Part shown: piece after piece, positions 42,617 to 50,664 of the stretch | Numbering within the stretch: position 1 is the first letter of the stretch | Layout: every line of letters begins with the position of its first letter | Program-made: the position numbers and the translations under genes | The notes under the pieces: generated by a model | Seen by the model: the letters and a program-made list of their open reading frames with translations, nothing else | What the model was told of the DNA's origin: nothing | The model's database searches: none | NCBI GenBank assembly: GCA_041940305.1 | Contig: JBGTSJ010000014.1 | Coordinates: forward strand, 62,001-126,000 | Length of the DNA stretch: 64,000 nucleotides | Direction of reading: 5' to 3' | Source: JBGTSJ01 sp041940305 | GTDB taxonomy: Bacteria > Planctomycetota > Planctomycetia > Planctomycetales > Planctomycetaceae

Positions 42617-45600
42617 ATGGCGGACCACTGGGAAGAGCCCATTCTGCCGCAGGAGTCTGTCCGGCGGGGGCGGAGCGGAGGGGATTCGGACCGCGGACTG
42701 CTGCTGGCGATCATCGGCCTGTGCACGGTTGCGGGGATCGTGATCTTCAGCTGCCTGGGACTCATCATCTGGGCCCTGATCCGGCCGTGGGACGTGCCCG
42801 TCGCCGTGCAGGAGACGCCTGAGCAGAAACGCGCCGCGCTCCAGGCCGCTTTTGGCGCTGAGGACGCTGGCGTTCCGCCCGAACGTCTGGCGGAGATCGA
42901 GCGGTTGTTCGAGAACGTCGCCGCCGGGCTGGATGACGACCGGACATTTCGCAAGTTCGTGGATCGCGACCGGCTGATCGAGGCGATGAAGGCATCAGGG
43001 CAGTACCCGGTGAGCATGCGAATCTGGGAGGACGTGGTCCGCGGCTCGGTGCTCTCCGGCGTGTGGACGCCGTGGTACTTCACACGGCATCGCATTGCGC
43101 ATGTCGAAGAACTGGCGGAGGGAAAGGAAGCGCTCGTCTACGGATACTTCTGGGACTCGGCCGGCGATATGGTGGAGCTCCGCTGGTGGCTCGTGCGCCG
43201 CGGCGGGGAGTGGAGGATCTACGACTGGGAGCTGCTGCAGGTAGGGCAGCGGGAGTCGGTCGAGTTGGCGCAGTGGCAGGCGGGTCTGACCGACCAGTAT
43301 TACGAAGTGTTCGAGGAACTCTCGGATGCCTACGACGGCTTTATGAGCGGCCAGTCGGACGTGGCCCACAAGCGGATGCAGCGCGCGGAGGCGCTCCTGC
43401 CGCAGTTGCCGGAATCCATGCGTGCGAATGCCACGCTTTGGACGGCGCTCTACTGGTCGTACGGCGGCCAGTATGAGGAGGCAGTTCGCGTCGCAGCGCA
43501 GGTCCCCTCGCCGGACGAGATGCCCGGCGTGTACTACGTTCAGATCCTGCGGCACGACGAACTGGGCGAATACGAACAGGTGCTCGAGGCGTGCCGCGCC
43601 TACCAGGCGGCGATCGGGCCGACTCCCAATGCGGCGCGTTACCGGGTCACAGCGCTCACGGAGCTGGGACGCCTGCCGGAAGCGGCCGACGCTTGTCGTG
43701 AATACCTGCGGATGGATCCGGCCGACACGCTGATTCTGCAGCGATACGCGATGTCGCTGCGTCCGGAGAACAAGCACGAGCTGCTCGAACTGATCGACGC
43801 CGCGCAGGATCCCGCCGAAACGGCCGCCACTCTTGCCGGATCACTCGTCCACACCGGCGATATCTGGGCGCTCGATGCACTGGCGACGGCGGCCGGCGCC
43901 GAAGTTGTCGCGGAACCGGGACACGCTTCGGCGAAGGCGACCGCGCGCTGGTCGGTGCCTGCGGATCGAGCCGCCGTCATCCGATCATCCCGTGCCGAAG
44001 CTCATGGCGACTGGAGAGGTGCGGCGGAAGAGCTGTATCGCGCGTGGGAGGCGGCTGTCGAGGAGGAGGACAAGGACTCGTATTTCTGGCGATACCTCGA
44101 CCTGATGAGCCGACTGGAGAGAGTGCTCGAAGGATATCAGGCGGTCGCCGCGGCCCGCGCCGACGAAGCGTTCTCGTATCTCACTAACGGGTATGAACAG
44201 GGGGAGTCGTCGTATCTGGAGCCGGAAGTGCTGCGTGCACTGCTCGATGCTCACCGGCCGTCTGGCGGGGATGACCTCTGGTGGCACTTTCATGCGGGCG
44301 ATCTCGCTGCGGCGGACGGAGACCGGGAGTCCGCAGCCGCGCACTATCGGCGCGGCCACGAAATCGCCGCGGAGACGGCTTCCGAAGAGGAAGGGGACTA
44401 CACGTGGGCGTTCACTGAACGGCTGGCGAAGACCCTGCTGGTCGACGGCGAGGACTGGTGGTCGTTCTATCTCGAAGGAGACGATCGCGACAGCCGGTTC
44501 GAGACGCTGGCGGCGGCGCTGCGCGGGCGAGACCGCTGGGAGGACCTGGGGCGGCTGATCGAGCGGCACCGGGCGCTGAGCCCCGACGATGCTATGTCGG
44601 ATTACTACGACGGAGTGATCGAACTGGAGCGGGAGCGGTTCGACATGGCGGAGCGGGTACTGCAGGCCGGCCGTAGGCGAATGGCGGCAAAGAGCGAGGG
44701 CAACTGGCAGGAGTGGCAGTTCCGGCAGTTGCTCGTGGAAGTGCGGATCAAATCGGGCCGCGCGTTGTCTGCGTATGATGACATCGCGCCGCGTCCGGAG
44801 ACGTTCGTGCAGTTGGCCCGCCACTTTTCGGAACAGGGGGATGAAGCGACCGTACTCGAATTGTCAGAGCGAATGCGGCAGGATGAGCCGGAGGCCCCCG
44901 CCGGCTGGAGCTGGTCGGCTCAGATTCCGTTTCAGCGACAGGACTATGCACGCGTCGTCGAGCTGCTGTCCGGGCGCCCGTGGCAGGACTCGGAGTCGAC
45001 CGACCATTACCAGTGGTCCGAATGCCGGCGGTACTACTTTCGAAGCCTGCTGCGCCTCGGGCGAATTGATGACGCGGTGCAGTTCGCCGCAGAGGAGGCC
45101 TCGAAGGGGGACCGGACGAACCTGGTCGTCGCGCATACCCTGGCGGGTGACAAAGAGCGCGTCGCAGCGCTGCTGCCCGCCGTTGAGCCGTATCGCTACT
45201 CGAGCCTGTTCACCGATGAGGACGCGGGACCGATCCTGTACGGGGACGATTATGGGGACGTGCGCGAGTCGACCCCTCCGCCGCTGCCCTACGTGGCCGC
45301 CACGTCGTGGGTGGGCCTGCTCAACGAGCCGATGTCGCACGAAGAGGACGATGTGAGATCGCTCCTCACGGAGGCGCTGGGGGACGCCGTGCAGATCGAG
45401 ATGCTGGCGGAGCCGGGGAACACGGATGCCACGTATCTCGTCCGCAGCGGTCCGGTCCGGCTGCTGATCGCATTCGGTGACGACCGCTATGCGTCGCCGG
45501 CCTCGACGACAGCGGTGGAGATCACTGACGCGACATTGCGAGACCTGATCCGTACGCACTCCGGCTGGTTCGCGGTTTCTGCCTTTGGCAATCCCGACTT

Positions 45601-46144
45601 CTCGGCCGGATCGCAGGCGTTGAGGAGCCTGACCCGCACTCTCGCCGGAGATTCTCTCGCCGCCCTCTACGACTGGAACCAGGATCAGCTTGTCCCGGCC
45701 GGCAGCGATCTGGACCAGGCGTTGGCTACCGAGGCGACCGGATTCACTAACTGGGGGCCGAACTCCGTCTACGCCAGCCTGTGGCGCGAGGTCACGGCTC
45801 CGGGAGCGGAAGCGCAGCTGGACTGGCTGCGAGCCCGGCTGCGAACGATCGCCCATCATGTCTATCATGACCAGTTGCCCTGCGAAGTCACGCTCCAGAT
45901 CGGCGCTGGGAATGCCCAGGAACGTCTGACAGCGGCGCTCGAACGGGCCGAGCCGGGCGAGTACGGAGGGTGGGACTTTGTCGCTCGCCTTGCTGAAGAC
46001 TCCCGCTTCGTCCCGGAATTGAAGTCCGGCGAGCCGGTTCGGCTGAGCAACTATGAAATCATCGACTGGCGTGCCACCATCGACGGCGTTGAGCGGCACG
46101 GTCAGGCCGAGGCCGCCGCGTGGTGGGCCGCTCAGCACCCGTGA
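42617..46144 (+). CDS. large membrane-anchored tetratricopeptide-like protein
   Basis: A 1175-residue protein with a short acidic cytoplasmic N-terminus, one membrane segment (LLLAIIGLCTVAGIVIFSCL, about 35-54) and a long extracytoplasmic part. From about residue 230 to 800 it has helical, alanine-rich repeats with TPR-like phrases such as LTELGRLPEAADACREYLRM and DYYDGVIELERERFDMAERV. The last 250 residues are a separate domain with two blocks (LYDWNQDQLVPAGSDLDQAL, and the tail WRATIDGVERHG). The ATG at 42617 follows GGGGAAAAC. No specific family; a scaffold role is likely. Confidence 0.78.
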   Translation: MADHWEEPILPQESVRRGRSGGDSDRGLLLAIIGLCTVAGIVIFSCLGLIIWALIRPWDVPVAVQETPEQKRAALQAAFGAEDAGVPPERLAEIERLFENVAAGLDDDRTFRKFVDRDRLIEAMKASGQYPVSMRIWEDVVRGSVLSGVWTPWYFTRHRIAHVEELAEGKEALVYGYFWDSAGDMVELRWWLVRRGGEWRIYDWELLQVGQRESVELAQWQAGLTDQYYEVFEELSDAYDGFMSGQSDVAHKRMQRAEALLPQLPESMRANATLWTALYWSYGGQYEEAVRVAAQVPSPDEMPGVYYVQILRHDELGEYEQVLEACRAYQAAIGPTPNAARYRVTALTELGRLPEAADACREYLRMDPADTLILQRYAMSLRPENKHELLELIDAAQDPAETAATLAGSLVHTGDIWALDALATAAGAEVVAEPGHASAKATARWSVPADRAAVIRSSRAEAHGDWRGAAEELYRAWEAAVEEEDKDSYFWRYLDLMSRLERVLEGYQAVAAARADEAFSYLTNGYEQGESSYLEPEVLRALLDAHRPSGGDDLWWHFHAGDLAAADGDRESAAAHYRRGHEIAAETASEEEGDYTWAFTERLAKTLLVDGEDWWSFYLEGDDRDSRFETLAAALRGRDRWEDLGRLIERHRALSPDDAMSDYYDGVIELERERFDMAERVLQAGRRRMAAKSEGNWQEWQFRQLLVEVRIKSGRALSAYDDIAPRPETFVQLARHFSEQGDEATVLELSERMRQDEPEAPAGWSWSAQIPFQRQDYARVVELLSGRPWQDSESTDHYQWSECRRYYFRSLLRLGRIDDAVQFAAEEASKGDRTNLVVAHTLAGDKERVAALLPAVEPYRYSSLFTDEDAGPILYGDDYGDVRESTPPPLPYVAATSWVGLLNEPMSHEEDDVRSLLTEALGDAVQIEMLAEPGNTDATYLVRSGPVRLLIAFGDDRYASPASTTAVEITDATLRDLIRTHSGWFAVSAFGNPDFSAGSQALRSLTRTLAGDSLAALYDWNQDQLVPAGSDLDQALATEATGFTNWGPNSVYASLWREVTAPGAEAQLDWLRARLRTIAHHVYHDQLPCEVTLQIGAGNAQERLTAALERAEPGEYGGWDFVARLAEDSRFVPELKSGEPVRLSNYEIIDWRATIDGVERHGQAEAAAWWAAQHP

Positions 46145-46159
46145 CCCGCCGTCTCACAC

Positions 46160-46192
46160 AGAAACCCGGCTTCTTGAAGACACCGGGTTTCT
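46160..46192. repeat. palindrome of the AGAARCCCGGTTTCTT family
   Basis: Arms 46160-46175 and 46177-46192 pair at 14 of 16 positions. It begins 15 nt after the tetratricopeptide gene's stop and lies upstream of hisA, whose extended open frame it runs through. Confidence 0.7.
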
Positions 46193-46245
46193 ACGCCGCC
46201 GGGCTCCTGTCCTCACTCAAACTCCACAGCAGACAGCTCCCACAG

Positions 46246-46992
46246 ATGCAACTGCTTCCCGCGATCGATCTCCGCAACGGTAAATGCGTCCGGCTCCGTC
46301 AGGGGGACTACGCGCAGGAAACTGTCTTCAGCGATGACCCGGCCGAGATGGCGCGCCGCTGGGTCGCGGCCGGGGCCGAGCGGCTGCACCTGGTGGACCT
46401 CGACGGCGCTAAAGCCGGCCGCCCGGTGAACCACGAAGTCGTCCGCGCCATCGTCGCTGCCGCGGGCGTCCCCTGCCAGCTTGGCGGCGGAGTGCGCGAT
46501 GAGGCGGCGATCCGGCTGCTGCTGGAAGACGTCGGCGTGGAGCGGGTCATCGTCGGCACGGCCGCGCTCAAGCAGCCGGCATGGTTCCGCACAATGGCCG
46601 CCCAGTGGCCGCGGCGTCTGTGCCTGGGACTCGATGCGAGAGACTCGATGGTCGCCACCGAAGGCTGGCTCGACGTTTCCGAGACCTCCGCCATCGAACT
46701 GGCCCGGGAGTCGGCCGACCTCCCGCTGGCCGCCGTGATCTATACCAACATCGCCAACGACGGCATGCTGCAGGGCATCGACGACCGGACAATCGAAGAC
46801 CTGTGTGCACTAGCGGATCTGGGGACGCCCGTGATCGCCTCGGGCGGCGTAACGACGCTCGACGACATCCGCAGGCTGTGCGCCGCCGAACGCCGGCACC
46901 CCCTGCTCAACGCCGCCATTATCGGCCGTGCACTGTACGAAGGGACGCTCGAGCTGAGGGACGCCATCGCCGAGACGCGAAGATCCTCATAG
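46246..46992 (+). CDS. hisA: phosphoribosylformimino-5-aminoimidazole carboxamide ribotide isomerase
   Basis: A 248-residue half-barrel-duplicated TIM barrel enzyme of histidine synthesis (ProFAR to PRFAR). The first catalytic aspartate is Asp8 in LLPAIDLRNGKCVRL, and the second-half counterpart is in YTNIANDGMLQG; GGGVRD and ASGGVTTLDDI are the phosphate-binding glycine motifs. The ATG at 46246 gives the family N-terminus; 42 upstream codons come from the palindrome region. Other his genes are not adjacent, as is common in planctomycetes. Confidence 0.94.
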   Translation: MQLLPAIDLRNGKCVRLRQGDYAQETVFSDDPAEMARRWVAAGAERLHLVDLDGAKAGRPVNHEVVRAIVAAAGVPCQLGGGVRDEAAIRLLLEDVGVERVIVGTAALKQPAWFRTMAAQWPRRLCLGLDARDSMVATEGWLDVSETSAIELARESADLPLAAVIYTNIANDGMLQGIDDRTIEDLCALADLGTPVIASGGVTTLDDIRRLCAAERRHPLLNAAIIGRALYEGTLELRDAIAETRRSS

Positions 46993-47020
46993 CTGTCCGC
47001 CGGCGACATCATCACACGTA

Positions 47021-48706
47021 TCATGTAGCCGCAGCTGCCACGGCTTCGGGGTCTTCGTCGTCCGTCTCCTTCAGCGCCGCCAACTGCTGCTGGACCTGCT
47101 CGCAGAGGCCCATGCCGACTTCCTGCTCGTCGCCGACGACGACGTCGGCCCCCGCCGCGGCGAAGTCGGGCTGATGCAACTGGTACCGCGAGCGGACGAT
47201 CACCGTGGCCGTCGGTGCCAGGGCGCGGACATTCTCCAGGACGGTCAGCGCGGCCATGCGGGCCGGCACCGTGATGACGACGATCGTCACCGAGTCGATA
47301 TGCGCATGCTGCAGGACTTCCAGACTGGTGGCGTCGCCGATCACGCCCCGCATGCCGAGCGCCTCGGCGGCCCTCTTTCCTGCCGGATTGAGATCCATCA
47401 CCAGGACCCGCCGGTCGGTACCGGCCAGCTTCTGTCCGATCGCCTGTCCCGACGGCCCGAAGCCGACGATGAAGATCTCGGGGTGAAATGCATCCCCATC
47501 GTGCTGCCGCAGGGATCGTGCTGCATCGCCGGCGAATCGCTCGATCCACAGGGCGGCGCGCGGCGCCAGCATCACGAGGTACGGCGTCAGGAACAGCGTC
47601 ACGATCGAACTCGACACCAGCAGCGTCGCCAGTTCGGACGTGATCACGGCCCCGGACTTTGCCGAGTTCCCCAGCACGAACGCGAATTCCCCCACCTGGC
47701 CCAGGCACAGTCCGGTGGCCAGTGCGGTGCCGTGCGGCTGCCCGAACATGCGGAAAATCCCCCAGACCAGCGCTGCCTTGGCGACCACGATCAGCCCGGC
47801 GACTCCCAGCACGATGGGGATGTGCTGCACGATCCACATCGGGTCCGCCACCATCCCGACGGCGCCGAAGAACAGCGTGAGCAGCACGACCCGCAACGAC
47901 GAAACGTCCGCCCGAATCTGCGTGGCGAACGGCGAGCCCCCCAGGAACATCCCCGCCACGAACGCCCCCAGCGCGGGAGACAGTCCGGCTGCATGCGCCG
48001 CCCACGTCGAACCCAGTCCGACGACCACAGCCAGCAGCACGGTCAGTTCCCGGTTCTGCTCCACCGACAGTGCCTGCAGCGCCTTGACGGCGACAAAGTT
48101 CAGCAGGACATACAGGGCAGCAATCAATGCCAGCGCCAGGCCCAGGATTCGCGCCACGCTGAGCGCCACCTCTGACGGAGTTCCCCCCTCGGCCAGCAGG
48201 GCGACGAGAATGGCCAGCGGAACCACGGCCATGTCCTGGACGAGCAACACGGCCAGCGCGTTGCGACCGTAGCCGCTGTCGATCTCACCCCGCTCGACCA
48301 GCACCCGCAGCACCGCGGCCGTGCTGCTCAGGCTGACCATCGCACCCACGACAATGGCTTCCGTGAGGGTGAGCCCGAACAACATGCCGCAGCCCAGCCC
48401 GACCACCGCGGTCGCGATCACCTGCACGGCGCCGCTCGCGAGCGCGCTTTGCCCGAGCCCTTTCAGCCGATTCCAGGAGAATTCCAGCCCCAGGCTGAAG
48501 AGCAGCAGAGCCACCCCCAGTTCGGCGATGGCGTCGATGTGCGACTCCGCCTTGATGACGTGCACGCTGCCGGGCCCTCCCAGCAGCATTCCCGCCAGCA
48601 GATAGCCGACGAGCGGGCTCTGCCGCAGCTTCGAGCAGATCCCCCCCAGCGCCAGGCAGGCCCCCAGCAGCAGTACGATCTCCAGCAGCAGGCTCCACGA
48701 ATCCAT
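47021..48706 (-). CDS. cation:proton antiporter, KefB/CPA2 type with TrkA-N domain
   Basis: A 561-residue monovalent cation:proton antiporter. Twelve or so membrane segments fill the first 390 residues, with LGLEFSWNRL and the SLSSTAAVLRVL region typical of CPA2. GLGSTWAAHAAGLSPALGAFVAGMFLGG occurs in the core. The C-terminal regulatory TrkA-N domain begins IFIVGFGPSGQAIGQKLAG and binds NAD(H) via GxGxxG. Relatives exchange K+ or Na+ for protons and respond to redox or glutathione adducts. The ATG at 48706 is preferred to one at 48778. Confidence 0.9.
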   Translation of the reverse strand: MDSWSLLLEIVLLLGACLALGGICSKLRQSPLVGYLLAGMLLGGPGSVHVIKAESHIDAIAELGVALLLFSLGLEFSWNRLKGLGQSALASGAVQVIATAVVGLGCGMLFGLTLTEAIVVGAMVSLSSTAAVLRVLVERGEIDSGYGRNALAVLLVQDMAVVPLAILVALLAEGGTPSEVALSVARILGLALALIAALYVLLNFVAVKALQALSVEQNRELTVLLAVVVGLGSTWAAHAAGLSPALGAFVAGMFLGGSPFATQIRADVSSLRVVLLTLFFGAVGMVADPMWIVQHIPIVLGVAGLIVVAKAALVWGIFRMFGQPHGTALATGLCLGQVGEFAFVLGNSAKSGAVITSELATLLVSSSIVTLFLTPYLVMLAPRAALWIERFAGDAARSLRQHDGDAFHPEIFIVGFGPSGQAIGQKLAGTDRRVLVMDLNPAGKRAAEALGMRGVIGDATSLEVLQHAHIDSVTIVVITVPARMAALTVLENVRALAPTATVIVRSRYQLHQPDFAAAGADVVVGDEQEVGMGLCEQVQQQLAALKETDDEDPEAVAAAAT

Positions 48707-48900
48707 TCTCGATCCCTGTTCGCTTCCCGCCCCGTTCCCATCGGCTTCCACAGGCCGGGTTGTGACTTCCGTCCGCAATTCCGGCCTGAGAATCTACAGA
48801 ATGGGTTTTAACAGGTCGCCGGTCGCCGCGTCATACAGATGCCGGCCGGCCGCGGGACGTTCTCGCCGCCGGGACCGGCGAACACCACCAGGAGTCGCCT

Positions 48901-49161
48901 ATGGCAGCCATCCGGTTCTGCGAAATCTGCAAGCAGCAAATCGACCCTGAGCGGGCCGAAGCCCTCCCCGACACGCAGTTGTGCGGCCAGCACGCCCGCG
49001 AAATCGAAAAGTACGGCGGCGAGTTCCTCCTCCGCAGCCGACACGAGCGGACCAGCAAGCAGGGGAGCTTGAAGCACAACTACGGCGGAGTCAGCGCGAG
49101 CTTCCGCCCGAACCGGGAAGGACTGGAGCGCCTCCGCCGCGAACACGAACGCTCGGTCTGA
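48901..49161 (+). CDS. DksA/TraR-like zinc-finger small protein
   Basis: An 86-residue protein. CEICKQQIDPERAEALPDTQ followed by LCGQH gives a CxxC...CxxH zinc finger of the DksA/TraR type, whose ERxxALP signature is recognisable. The tail is basic and coiled-coil-like. It lacks the long N-terminal coiled coil of DksA, so it probably does not act at the RNA polymerase secondary channel in the same way. It converges on a DUF1501 gene with a palindrome between them. Confidence 0.75.
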   Translation: MAAIRFCEICKQQIDPERAEALPDTQLCGQHAREIEKYGGEFLLRSRHERTSKQGSLKHNYGGVSASFRPNREGLERLRREHERSV

Positions 49162-49178
49162 GTGTGAAACAGCGTCGC

Positions 49179-49213
49179 AGAAACCCGGTTTCTCCAAAAG
49201 AAACCGGGCTTCT
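49179..49213. repeat. palindrome of the AGAARCCCGGTTTCTT family, between convergent genes
   Basis: Arms 49179-49193 and 49199-49213 pair at 14 of 15 positions around CCAAA. It fills the space between stops at 49161 and 49216 and could terminate both transcripts. Confidence 0.75.
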
Positions 49214-49215
49214 TA

Positions 49216-50640
49216 TCAGGCGATCAATTCATCGATCACCCGGCCGTGGACGTCCGTCAGCCGGAAGTCGCGCCCCGCGTAGCGATACGTCAGCTGCTCA
49301 TGGTCGAACCCAAGCAGCTTGAGCATCGTGGCGTGCAGGTCGTGGACGTGCACCGGGTTCTCCTCGGCCTTGAACCCGAACTCGTCCGTCGATCCGTAGA
49401 CCTGTCCCCCCTTCACGCCGCCGCCGGCCAGCCAGCAGGTGAAGCCGTGATGGTTGTGGTCGCGGCCGTTGATCTTGCCGGCGTTCGCGCCGGGCGTCGG
49501 CAGTTCCACCGTCGGCGTGCGGCCGAATTCGCCGCCCCAGAGGACCAGCGTCTCATCCAGCATGCCGCGCAGTTTGAGGTCTTTGAGCAGGGCGCCGAGC
49601 GGTTGATCGAGTTGCCCGGCGAGCTTGCGATGGTTGACCTCGATGTCGTCATGGTTATCCCACGGCTGACCCTCGCCGTGCCAGACCTGTACGAATCGCA
49701 CGCCGCGCTCCACCAGCCGGCGGGCGATGAGCAGCTGTCGCGCATGCGTCCCCTCGCCGTACATCTCGCGAATCGACTTCGGCTCACGGCTGATGTCGAA
49801 CGCGTCCGTTGCTTCCATCTGCATCCGATACGCCAGCTCGAACGAATGGATGCGCGACTCCAGCGCGGAATCTCCTGGACGTTCCTCCAGATGCCGCCGG
49901 TTGAGCGCCTGCACCAGATCCAGCTGGTCGCGCTGCCGGTCGAGGGGCAACTGGTCGTTGCGGATGTTCTCGATCAGCCGTTCCACCTCCTTGTGCCTCG
50001 TATCGATATACGTCCCCTGGTAGACCCCCGGCAGAAACGCCGACCGCCAGTTGGCCGTCTCGGTGATCGGCAACCCGTTGGGGCACATGGCGATGAAGCC
50101 CGGCAGGTTCTGGTTTTCCGTGCCGAGCCCGTACGTGATCCAGCTGCCGAAGCTCGGCCGCGGCTGACGCGCTTCGCCGCAGTTCATCAGCATCAGCGAC
50201 GGCTCGTGATTCGGCACGTCGGCATGCATCGACCGGATGACGGCGATGTCGTCGATCGACTCCGCCACGTGCGAAAACAGCTCACTGACCTCAATCCCGC
50301 TCTCGCCGTACTTCTTGAACTCAAATGGCGAACGGAACGCCGCCCCGGTCTTCCGCTCGGTCCGCAGGTTCTCGGTCGGCAGTTCGCGGCCGTGATACTC
50401 GGTGAGCTTCGGCTTCGGATCGAACGTATCCACATGCGACGGCCCGCCGTTGCAGAACACGTGGATGACGTGCTTCGCCTTCACCGGAAACTGCGGCGGC
50501 CGAGCCGACATCGGATTCGCCGCGCCCTGCGCCACTGAACCCAGCAGACCGGTCTCCGACATCAACGCACCCAACCCGAGCGCACCAAGGCCGCAGCCGG
50601 ATCGTCTCAAGAGATCACGCCGTGAAAGCATCATCGTCAT
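49216..50640 (-). CDS. DUF1501 domain-containing protein, TAT-exported
   Basis: A 474-residue sulfatase-like-fold protein of the DUF1501 family, with a twin-arginine signal (LSRRDLLRRSG). KHVIHVFCNGGPSHVDTFDPKP is the family's metal-binding opening; MHADVPNHEPSLMLMNCGEA, VWHGEGQPWDNHDDIEVNHR and LVLWGGEFGRTPT are also typical. The gene begins 24 nt after the PSD1 gene, a pairing that recurs many times in planctomycete genomes. Its substrate is unknown, but export and pairing with a cytochrome suggest polymer degradation. Confidence 0.94.
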   Translation of the reverse strand: MTMMLSRRDLLRRSGCGLGALGLGALMSETGLLGSVAQGAANPMSARPPQFPVKAKHVIHVFCNGGPSHVDTFDPKPKLTEYHGRELPTENLRTERKTGAAFRSPFEFKKYGESGIEVSELFSHVAESIDDIAVIRSMHADVPNHEPSLMLMNCGEARQPRPSFGSWITYGLGTENQNLPGFIAMCPNGLPITETANWRSAFLPGVYQGTYIDTRHKEVERLIENIRNDQLPLDRQRDQLDLVQALNRRHLEERPGDSALESRIHSFELAYRMQMEATDAFDISREPKSIREMYGEGTHARQLLIARRLVERGVRFVQVWHGEGQPWDNHDDIEVNHRKLAGQLDQPLGALLKDLKLRGMLDETLVLWGGEFGRTPTVELPTPGANAGKINGRDHNHHGFTCWLAGGGVKGGQVYGSTDEFGFKAEENPVHVHDLHATMLKLLGFDHEQLTYRYAGRDFRLTDVHGRVIDELIA

Positions 50641-50664
50641 TCCCTGTAGCTCAAAATCGTCCGT